DNA of 64,000 nucleotides from Hemibagrus wyckioides (lineage: Eukaryota; Chordata; Actinopteri; Siluriformes; Bagridae). A program made the translations under genes and the position numbers. Of the stretch, positions 48,601-60,300 are shown piece by piece; position 1 is the stretch's first letter, and every line of letters starts with the position of its first letter. Location: NCBI RefSeq assembly GCF_019097595.1, contig NC_080727.1, positions 6,205,501 to 6,269,500 on the forward strand, given 5' to 3'. The notes below the pieces were generated by a model. That model saw only the letters and a list, made by a program, of their open reading frames with translations. It was not told where the DNA came from and did no database searches.

Positions 48601-51600
48601 GAAAATTCATGTGCAAATGAATTAGTTCACTGGCATTGAGCTGCATTCTCTCAGCATGGCAGCATGTTATATTAGTGACCAGATCCCAAACACATTCACT
48701 CAGCCACAAAATTAAATCCACACATGGAAATATAGCCACAAGACACAAATCATTCCTCTTTTGGCTGTTTTGCTGATCACAGACTAGTGCATGTGTTTAA
48801 GAGGAGACTCTGCTGTTTCATATTTCCTGTGCTTTATTTCAAAACAAGGCAGTGGAACATCTGTCTCACAGGTTCCCAACTCCTGCTGAGTTACACATCC
48901 AGAGTCAGGATTTTCTAGTACACCTCCAGGCCAAGGCCTTCACCTGCAGTGTGTGTGTGTATAGATCTTTTAGATGGTGTATATGAGTAATGGGAAAACT
49001 TGCTGTGTTAGAGGACAGTAATCTGTCTTTCTCTTTATTGATGTTTCTAGCAATACATACCAAAGTCATCATAGTTACTATAGTTTTAGCCCACCAATTG
49101 CCCTGGGCAAATTCCTTTTGTGTGTATATAAGTCATCCAAAGATGTAGCTGGCAACAATCATTCACTAAACAAATATAATAAAATAGTTCTTGGGCCCTA
49201 GATAAAAATATGATGAAAATCAATATCTACTAACATTTACATTTAAAGCAAAACTGCTGACAGTAAGAATAACTATATATTTTTCTTTAAAATTTAATGG
49301 TAGGATTATACACTGATCAGCCATAACATTATGACCAGCTGCCAAATATTGTGTTGGTCTCCCTTTTTCTGCCAACACACCCCTGACCTGTTGAGGCATG
49401 GACTCCACTTGATCCCTGAAGGTGTGCTGTGGTTTCTGGCACCAAGATATTAGCAGCAGATCCTTTAGGTCCTGTAAGTTGCGAGGTGGGGCCTCCATTG
49501 ATCGGACTTTGTCCAGAAAATCCCACAGATGCTTGATTGGTTTGAGATCTAGGGAATTTGGAGGCCAAGTCAACACCTCAACACCTTGCCTTCTTCCCAT
49601 AGTACATCCTGGTGCCTTGTGTTCCTCAGGTAAGCGACGCACATGAACCCAGCCATCCACGTGATGTAAAAGAAAACGTGATTCATCAGACCAGGCCACC
49701 TTCTTCCACTGCGCCGTGATCCAATTCTGATACTCACGTCACCATTGTTGGCACTTTCGGTGGTGTGCAGGGGTCAGCATGGGCACCCTGACTGGTCTGT
49801 GGCTCTGCAGCCCCATATGCAAGAAACTGCGATGCATGGTGTATTCTGCCACCTTTCTATCAGAACAAGCATTAACTTCTTCAGCAATTTGAGCAACAGT
49901 ACCTCGTCTGTTGGATCGGGTCACACGGGCCAGCTTTCGCTCCTCATGGGAATCAATGAGACTTGGCCGGCCATGACCCTGTCACCGGTTCACCGCTGTT
50001 CCTTCCTTGGATCACTTTTGACAGATACTGACCACTGCAGACTGGGAACACCCCACAAGAGCTACAGTTTTGGAGATGCTCTGATCCAGTGGTCTAGCCA
50101 TCACAATTTGGCCCTTGTCAGACTCGCTCAAGTCCTTACACTTGCCCATTTTTCCTGCTTCTAACACGTCAACTTTGAGGACAAAATGTTCACTTGCTGC
50201 CTAATATATCCCACCCACTAACAGTTGCCATGATGAGCAGATAATCAGTCTTATTCACTTCTTTCAGTGCTCAAAATGTTTTTCCTGATCAGTGTATATA
50301 CTGGGTGTATATCATTATGTAAATAGTGTCTCTCTAGCCTATGCACCTTTGATATAAATTATGGAAACTGATATTTGCATCTTCATAACACAGTTTTTCT
50401 CTTTCTTGTTCACCTCCTGTGTGTGTGATGGTGTGTGGGTGTGTAGGGTGTGAGAAGACGTGGTCTCACCCGTGGAGATGGCACGCTTCCTACAGGTGTA
50501 AAGCGACCAGACTCCACTAGCCGCGGGGACGTCTTTGAGGTGGACGAGTACACTGACCTGATCGATCCCAACACCCTGTCTAAGAATGACGGCTCACCGC
50601 AAAAGATCCACCCACCACTTGCTAAAGGCAGCAAGGAGGCAAAGCCAGACTCTACCTCAAAACTTCTAGATGAGAATATCACCACTGAGAAAAGCAGTCT
50701 TGACAAAGGGATTCCTAAGAAGCCTGTGTATAACACTATTGATGTGGATGATCCTTCCATTTTGAAAAAAACTCATGCTGGAGAAAACTCAAGCTCAGAG
50801 GGCCCTGATTCCAATCTGTTGCAGGAAGGAGGAGAGAGAGTGACAACAACTCCTGCTCTACCCAGCTTGTCCACTGACAGGATAAATAAAACTCACAGGA
50901 CTGTCCCGAATGTGGTTCTCACAGGTAGGACAGGGGGCCTGGTGAGAGGCTCAGATGGGAAGATGTATTACCTTCATCAAGGCCCTCCAGGGCCAATGGG
51001 GCCACCAGGGGAGCCAGTGAGTACTTATTTCTTCTTCTGTTCTCGTACGATCAGACATCTCAGTATCAATCTATAGTATGTGAGTCATAATGGCATGATA
51101 TATATATATATATATATCATGCCATTATGACTCACACACTATAGTTAACAGGCTACATTAAACGTCAGCAGATTTAGATCCTCATCTGGCCAGTAGTGTA
51201 TGAGAAATAATGTAATTTGACATGCACGCAGTAGTATCAGACCTGTGTTGAAGGTCAGCAAAAAAATGTTGACATAATGGCAACCAGTCAGTTTTTTATT
51301 TATTGGCTTAACTTTGTTCAAATGCACCTGCCTTTAATATAGCACTAAATTAATGTTGTTGTTTTTTTATTTATTTTATACTTAATTTAATCTTTATTTT
51401 GTTTGTGGATCTAATCAAGATTTAAGTGTACTGAAACACACTTAGGTCCAGATGTTCATAAACCTTACTGGCAACATGACTGCCCAGAGAAAGCATGCAA
51501 TTTAAATCTATTATCTATGTACTTTATAAGTATAAAATGTACAAAGGGGATTGCTGGTGACTTAGCTAACTTGCCTTTGCTTGTAGCTTGTGGATTTATA

Positions 51601-54600
51601 GATCTGGCACTCAGCCAGTTCTGAACTGTTTGTGATCTCTCATTGATTTATACATTTAAACTCCTGCACATGTACTGAGTCCAAAAACAAGGTAATTACA
51701 CTCAGGTATGTGAGCAGGGGCAGTGTGTCTGCATCCCGTCTGACAAGTTGTACCTCCATCGATAACGAGGTTCAGCCCCCAATAGCTTGACAAAGCTTCT
51801 TTCACTTCAAATTTTTATGCATTTTAAGCATTTTTTCATTGAAAGCAAACAAAAACAAATTCGGTATTCCTTACAAGCTAGTGATCTAGAAAAAAAAGAG
51901 TGACGTCAACATTCTCTATAGTCTGGAAATAATAAAGCTGGTCTGCAATTCAGGCTGAATGGAAATCATTCTACCCTTAAAGCCCTTAGCTAACAAAACC
52001 AATCTTACATCACAAATCAGAAGAACATCATCTGCATCTGTTTTCAGTCAGCCAAGAAGACGTAGTGTGTAGTGTAAGGGTCGCAGACGTTTTCAGATAT
52101 TTTTTGGTTTTTGACTGATTTAAACATACTTTAAACATGATCAGAGACTGACGTATGCTGAACTGACATGCACCAGTGGATTATCCAGTTTAAAGTAAGA
52201 AGGTGATTAGATGGAAATTCTGCTTAAGAAAGCATCCAGAGATGACTAGTTTTGATCTTGGATATGAGGGCCACATTGTAACATCTCTCAAATGTTTAAT
52301 GCCTTACTGGGTTAATGCCTTCCAGAAAAATCCATTTCTTAAGATATTACATTCCGTTCTTATCCATCAAACTAAGCGTGCATGCAGAATTGTTTCAAAC
52401 GTCTGATCTTCTTTACCCTTTTCAATTTTTTTTCACAAGTATCAATGATTGTGAGAATATCTTGATCAGAATGGTATAGTCCCTTTTAACTAGAAATAGG
52501 ACAAATGAGACTCCGAGTCAAATGGCTCAGATTATCTACTTTAAGAGAGCGAGGACCGGCAGAAGCAGGACCAGATGCAGCTGCATGTGGAGATACCAGA
52601 CCAGGGTCACAGAGCTGTTGGAGCTTTTTTGTAGTCCTCACGCGGCTCTGAAGTCAGACATGAAAGAACACAGATGACAAGACACACCACTGACGGCGAG
52701 TAAAAGTCAGCAGCAGGGAAAGAGTCAATAATTAAAACTCTGTTTTGTGTTTGTCACTGGAAACCCCAGACGTCAACTCCTGCCTTGATGTGACATAACT
52801 GGAGTTACCATTGTGTTTTAGGTTATAGCCAGAGGTCATACAGACAACAGAGAATGTCTTTCCTTTTGTATATCTGAATTTGACCAGGTAGTAAAGTAAT
52901 TTAACTATAGAAAGTAATTCACAGGTCGAATTAGCAGTCCATATACAGCTGTTAAGAGTTCCTAAAGTTTTGTTCCTAAAGATGTCATGTCCACATTCTG
53001 TGCAAATAGCCTTGTGTGTTATTTAGAAAACTGGTGTACAAGCCTAAGCTCACCATGCAAGCAGTGGCATGCTCTTTTGTGCACAAAAAAAGTGTGAAAT
53101 GGAAAGTGAGGCTGATTACAGTATCCTTTTTATGTACTAAACAGTTAGTGGGTTTGTACACCTCCTTAAAACCAGGTCTAAATTAGCACTTTTTTGTTCT
53201 GAGCTTTATATGCAGTGTTTCCAGGTGTTATTCAATATATGAAAAAATTTTTATGATAAAATAATAATAGTGTAATAATAGTATTAATTTTAGGATCATG
53301 ACAGAAATAGCCTTTATTTGCCACATATACATTACAGCACAGTGAAATTCTTTCTTCGCATATCCCAGCCTTGGAGATTGGGGTCAGAGCGCAGGGTCAG
53401 CCACGATACAGCACCCCTGGAGCAGTGATGGTTAAGGGCCTTGCTCAAGGGCCCAACAGTGGCAACTTGGCGGTGCTGGGGCTTGAACCTCCAATCAACG
53501 ACCCAGAGCCTTAACCACTTAACCACCGCCCCGATAGAGCTACTATTCACGGATAAAATATGACTTTTGATACTTCTTGTTAATTTGCCCGTTTTGTCTG
53601 GCAAACTTGGTCATAGCACATAAATCAGGAACACATACATCAGATTCCTCAAATATTAATATAAATTTTGCACAAGAAAAAATAGAATACAAAATAGCTT
53701 CTATATGTATTAGTCTTCAGTAAAAAATAAATTGGTTTGTCAGAATGTGTTGATTAATTTTCTATAATAATAGCTGTAAAGGCATTTTTGACAGCAAGTC
53801 AGAATAAACTCTTAGCATTTCTGCATAACAGCTCAAGAGAGAGAAAAAAGTTAGGCTAATAAGAACAACTGTTTATAGTTGCTATAAATAACTTGTAAAT
53901 AAATGTGACCTTAAACTGATGAAATATAACAATGGATGGCATTCTTTCATTAATAATACGATTGTAATTGCTGTCAAATTAAAAGCACTTTCTGCTGTTG
54001 ATTATTTTCCTAACATCTCAGTCATTTTTTAATTTCTTACTTAGTAATCAAATCACATATTAGTCACATTATTTCTCTCAACATTATTTAGTGAGTCTTT
54101 TCTGACGTAAGGAAGTCGCAATTTGTGCTCCATTCAGATTGCATTTAATATGTTGGTTAATTATAGATGCAGTAGAAGCACATTCTGCAATCAAGTTGTG
54201 TTTTAGAATGCACCATCTTGTAAATGGGTCTGGATAAAAGAGACTTTGCAAGGATCCTTTAATACTGTGACCTAATATGCCTTTCAAGGTTTTTCTGCTC
54301 TTCTTTGACCCAATCTAAACTATGAGGAATTTCATTTGCTTTGGCTTTAGTGTTTCCACATGAAACCTGATTTGATTAAATATTTAGAGGTAACCTATGG
54401 CTTTTAATTAGAGAATTTTATGCAATTAATGTCGTTAATTTTCTATTACTTTAGGGTTGTCCTGGCAGTGTGGGCTATCCAGGGTTTAAAGGTGAAAAGG
54501 TGAGTGCCAGACTTCTCTCTCATATCTGTTTAATTTGTTGAAAATTCAAGAGGGGTTGTTAAAGGCAGAGCAGCTCTCTTTTGCCCGAGTCTCTGTGCTG

Positions 54601-57272
54601 TCTTTTTGAATTAAGACTCAGAGAGCAGTCCCTGGGGATATAGCTGTTTCATCACAGAAGTTCACTTAAAAGTTCATGGGCTTTTGGTCTGACCTTTTGT
54701 GACCTTTAAGGATCCTTAGGAACTGCTCTAGTCTGGTCTGTGTTCTTGCCAGAATCCCAGGACAGGCTGCAGAGAAAATACATTAGTCAGTTACAGTACA
54801 CTGTATGGCATTCCATGCATTGTACAGCTATTGCATAGCTGTCTTATCAATGTCTTATAAATCAACCTTTTACAAAATATCGTGGGCATTTATATAGAAT
54901 GCTATCTTGTGGGTGTATATTTCAGTATGTATGGTTGAACATCTATGCTAGTTGTATTGTATGTGATGATAGTTATTTGTGACCAATTATATGTTTCACA
55001 AGATTTACAAAATCTAATATTCAACCCTTCCATGTTCCTGTCTAGGGAAGTGTCGGACCAGAGGGTCGCCCTGGTCGGGTTGGTAATCCAGGGCCACCCG
55101 GACCACCAGGGCCACCAACTTTATATCTGTGGAGGAACACAGCTGAGGAGTGGGCTTACTTTCAGGTAATCACTGTACATTCATTTACAGTTCTGCATTT
55201 GCTATTCCTCATCATGCTGGGATTTGATCCACTACAGTGTATAGGTTAAAACAAGGAACAATAGTGAAAAAAAAAGGAATCTTCCATTTTTCCACATCAA
55301 AAACTATAAATGGGAACTAATTACAGCTAAGAACAGCTAAGACAGAGCAGATGACATAGCAGTGGATTTGTCTAAGGAATCATTCAAACCAGTTTATGGC
55401 ATTTATTGCTTTACCTACTGTGTTATACATTATATGCATTCAATTGAGACCACTGTCATTATTACCGTAATAATCACCTTTTACTTTGTTGCTTGGTAGT
55501 GTAGGGTTAGAGGGTGAATCCAATATCCTTAAAGCTTGTTGGGAAATCTTTAAAGGCTTGTAGACCCAAAAACTTTTCCTTTTATACAAGGTTTTGGAAA
55601 AAGAAAGGGGTTCAGAGGTCATTCTCACAAACCATATGCATAGACTAACCTGTCCCTGTTTAATGAAGCATAAAATCCCATCAGTATGCCTCTCCCTTTC
55701 CTGCCAGGCTCGTTTTCTGCTGGATTTCATCATAACTGAAAACTGAATCCGGAACTTTACGATCCGTGCAAAATGTAGCATGTTTTATAGATTTCATACT
55801 GTTTTTATGTTCAATCCTGGCTCTGCTGGCCCTGAAAAGAAAATACATCATAATAATGACAACCAGAGTATCAGAAAGTAGAAGTGAGATAGTAGTAAAG
55901 TAGTCGATAGGTAGTAGAAGTCCAGCATGAAGATTTTTGCTCATGTGTAGAAATGATTTTCTTTCTCTTTTTCTAGCAAACATCATTCTTCCAGCTGCTG
56001 TATGCAGGTTGGCCTGTAAGTATGCAGTACAGGGTTAGAGTTCAGCAGACCTGGATGAAAATCAGGGCTGATTCACAAATAATCTTAAATGTTGAACTTT
56101 TAACTGACTTTAGTAGAAAATTTTAAAACAAAATTAAACCTGCCAAAACTAAAAGGCGTGTCATGAACAGCATATCAATTCTAAATGGCTTCTACCAACA
56201 CAATTAATTTAATGCATTCAAAATATTTAATGATAACCTTTTTGAAAAAGTGGCATCAACTGCACGAGGAAAGGACTTTTCTTAGCTAGGACATTCTAGT
56301 GTTGTGTAAAAGATGTGGTATTATACTGGCTCATATGATTGGAATGTACACTCTCTCTGACTGGTGTCTTCTTTGTGAGCCTGTAGAGAGATCTGGGGTT
56401 ACCTGGGCCACAGGGAGAATTGGGAAAACCAGGCCCAGAGGTGAGATGCTGACTCAGTACTATCTTTAATAGACTACACTATTTGTAAGGATTGCTGGTT
56501 TTATAATGATTTATCTGTTCCTCTTTTCATGTTCCTCTGTTCATCTTTTCAGGGCCCACCGGGTGAACCTGGAGAAAGAGGACCGTCAGGCCGTATGGGA
56601 GATATGGTAATCCTCTGAGCTGTGTACATATGACACGTAATCTCATTTCACAGCTGGATGAGAAGTCAGAAAATATACGAGACAATCACACAGATAGAAA
56701 CTAAGGGCACAAATAGAAGCTATGGTCTGTCATCGTTATCAGTTCAACAGCTTAAAAGCTGTCACTTTAAGTTTGCTGACACAGGGAAATCTTCAGAGCT
56801 TGTGCTTTGTGGCTGCTAGGTAACATGACAAGCTGCATTTTTTTTCATCTTATTAACTTTTCCATAAGGAAGTCTTTAGGACAGAAGACCAGCTGTGTTT
56901 TTAATCTTACTATCTTTAAGAAGGTGAAAAACTGAAAACAACTATAGGGTTTGTGCCTGTTGGAGTGATAACAGATATTAATAATGTTTCACTGATGTGT
57001 AAAGATAAAAAAGGACCATGTGTCAGTCATTAAGAATATATATATATATGAAGTAATTATTGGAAATAAAATGCATAAGCATGCGCTGTTATAGGAAAAG
57101 AAACTTTGGGGTGATAATACTAACTCCGCTTTGCACTAGATCACATAACAACACTGTCATTGATTATGTTCTTATAACCATATATCCAAATGTTTTGTGA
57201 TTTCTTTCATATAATAGCAACATATTGGTATGGATGGATGGATGGATGGATGGATGGATGGATGGATGGATG

Positions 57273-57312
<40 letters not shown>

Positions 57313-60300
57313 CTTTATTCATCCCAAAGGGACATTTCCGGCAGTATCCACAAGAACAGGTAATAAATAAAATAAGAATGAATGTAACACATACTAAATA
57401 CCCGAATTTAAGGATACAAAAATCTAACAAAAAATATAACAGATAGTAGAGAGGTGGGAGAGATATGGTGGTGGTGGTAGGGTGGGGTATAATTACAGTA
57501 CCTGCATCAGCCGTCTACTTTTTAAAGGCCTGCTTTCATTTTTAAGACTCGTAAGTGTGGCTTTGTTTATCCTTTCTAGCCATGTCTTAGCCATGAGTTT
57601 CTGTACGGTTGAAAAAAGCGTACTAGACACTCTACCCCTCATTACTTCAAGCTTTAAGCACATAAACAGGAACTGTGGTGTCTGAGAGCACCATTACGGG
57701 TTTTGTAGTAGTGTGACGGTGACGTGTTATGTTTGTGCCTCGGAAAGACCTCAAATGTGCTGCTATGACGGGCCTGTTAATGAAACGCAGTACTAGCTAA
57801 ACAGAAGGAAGTCATTAACTTGCTATTGTTGTCGAGTCCTTAAAGGTAAGCCATAGTTGTGCATACCAAAAACTGTGAGGAAGGGTTTAGCCATGTTAGC
57901 TTGTTTATACCAGTCGACCTTAGAATAGGGTCTACACTTCCTTACAGCTGTACTGTGTATGTTTATGTACTTTAAATGTGAGAGTAATTATACCATGGCC
58001 AAACATCGACATGCTCGAGTGTTCGTCTGTGTGTGTGTGTATATGCAAGCATGATCCAGCTCCTACAGCTGAAAGCACACACCTCATTTTTCACTCAAAA
58101 TGTAGAGAAATCCATCAAGTCTTACACAAACAGGTGTGTATGCTGTAAGCACACGCACACAAACACAGCCATATAAGTGTTTCTCCTCACACTGGGACTG
58201 AGAAATCAATCTTGACTTCTGATGTATAAATGCTGCAAATGAGTTTCTAAACCATTTTCCACATACACATAAGGATATACACTAGATGTAGTGCACAATA
58301 TGGCAACTATTAATGGAGAATATTTTTGTGAAGATTGAAGTACTCCATAATTAGTAAATTGACACCATAATAATTATCAATAATAACATGTAAAAACCTC
58401 TCTTGGAATCAGTTGTGGAGTATAAAAAGTGTCAGAGCATTGGTTGTGTTGGCGCTTTGAGCCAGTGGCAGACCAAGCTGGAGGGTTTTTTTTTTTTTTT
58501 TTTTTTGGTAATTATGATAATAACAGGATTATGTGTTATTTTCGCTACACATGAGGCATCATCTTGGAATTGTGTTCTGAACTGGAGCCAGCATTTAAGA
58601 GATCATCAATACAAAGGATTGTGCATAGCGTATAGTGCACAAAAATGTTTTACAGATTACAGTTGTATTTATAATTATATATGTTTATACCATTTGTAGC
58701 ACTATAATATTTAATGTGTATTAATTCTTTAATATCTCTGATTAAATTATTAATGTCTTCAAGTGCTGTTATACAACAATCCTGATCTTTTTCATTGCAG
58801 TAAATAAGCTGAAATCAGGCCACAAAATGATATGTGCATATGGGTGTATTCAACCACAGATTTCAGTCACTCTTAAAACAAATGAATTAATCTGCACTGG
58901 GGTCATACCATCAAGTATAAACCTAATGCAACTCTAATATGTATCATTTCCCTAGGAATATACATATAGAGTACATCAGTGGCAATCATGAGGTCTGTGA
59001 GCTCATGTGTGCAGATGAGGGCAGATATCACTCTTCTCTTAGTGTGTTACTCTATCCCGAGATGCAGTTCACTATATCCACATTTCTAGGTGAAAGTGAA
59101 CACAAAGGATATTATTATTTAAGGGTTTTTTTTTCTTATGAGATGCTTCATGCTGTCAACTGAGCCATTATATAAAGAGTGTTTATCTATCGTACCAGAG
59201 TGCTTCATAGAGATGCAGAATCAATAGACCCAAAAGTTATTTTGGTCTAATATTTTATTTTACTTACTAACAGGAGTATTAAGGAGAGCTATTATCATTT
59301 CATTTAATGTTTTTTGCAAGTTCATTTATTTTAAGTGTTATAAAATCATATAAATGTAAAGTCAATGTTTTTTGTGTGTGTTTCTGCCATTCTTAAGGGT
59401 GACCCTGGCCTACCAGGTATGCCTGGCTTACCAGGGGTTCCTGGGAAAGATGGAGAAAATGGCATGAAAGGACAGCAGGGGATGTCTGGAATACCTGGCC
59501 CAAAGGTAGAGTAATGCCATTCTAATATATCTTCAACATTAACACATTACACTTAACACAGTACTCTCTTTTATGGTCACTTTTTTTTTTATTACTCTCA
59601 GGGCCCTCTTGGCTATAAAGGAGAATTTGGCTCACCTGGTGAAAAAGGAGATGAGGTAAGATGTGCTCAGAAGATTTATGGTATTTGCTTTTTGGTATGG
59701 ATCTAACTTAATGCTGTTTCTATTCTGTATCTAGGGGCTTAATGGAGCAGAAGGTCCCAGTGGAGATGAAGGGGAACCTGGAGAGAAAGTAAGGTGTATT
59801 CTGAATAAACTATTATATAAAGTTCTGATTAAGGTAACAACTACTCACTCATTAGGAGTGAAAAAGGCATGGTTAAAAGTTTGGAGTTGTTGCCATCTAG
59901 TGGTTGAATGAATTATATATTTCTTTTCACTGAACAGTGCAATGTATCATCACTTTATTTGTAAAATATGAATTTGAAAGTACTATTCATATGGTGTTAT
60001 ATCACACACATTCTTCATTTAGGGATATAAAGGATTGCCCGGACCACCTGGAACTATTGGCCCTCGAGTAAGTCTTTAATATCACTGAGTTACTAATGTC
60101 TTTAAGGTAACATAATACATGCTATAAGAGTAAACTTTTCTTTATTTGCAGGGGCCACCGGGGATTAGAGGGATTGAGGGCCTTGAGGGCCCTCCAGGGA
60201 CAGATGTAAGTAAAGTTAATCATTTCAATATGACACAGACTAGCTCCATGGATTAAAGCTTTCACCACCACATCAGACCACTAATAATCAACCACTTCCT

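Larger units (their letters stand above)
42459..50446. other. Collagen intron 6, about 8 kb
   Basis: It contains a decayed LINE reverse-transcriptase piece (43780-43985), a (GT)n tract (46979-46999), a CTCF-like site (48239-48252) and a mariner-like element (49311-50294) only about 150 bases before the next exon. The rest shows nothing supported. Confidence 0.6.
51017..54454. other. Collagen intron 7, about 3.4 kb
   Basis: Contains a (TA)n-centred palindrome at 51071-51144 and a dispersed repeat at 53306-53536. The rest shows nothing supported. Confidence 0.6.

Noticed and set aside
49745..50164. 139-residue plus-strand ORF
   Set aside because: Mirror frame of the mariner transposase on the minus strand.
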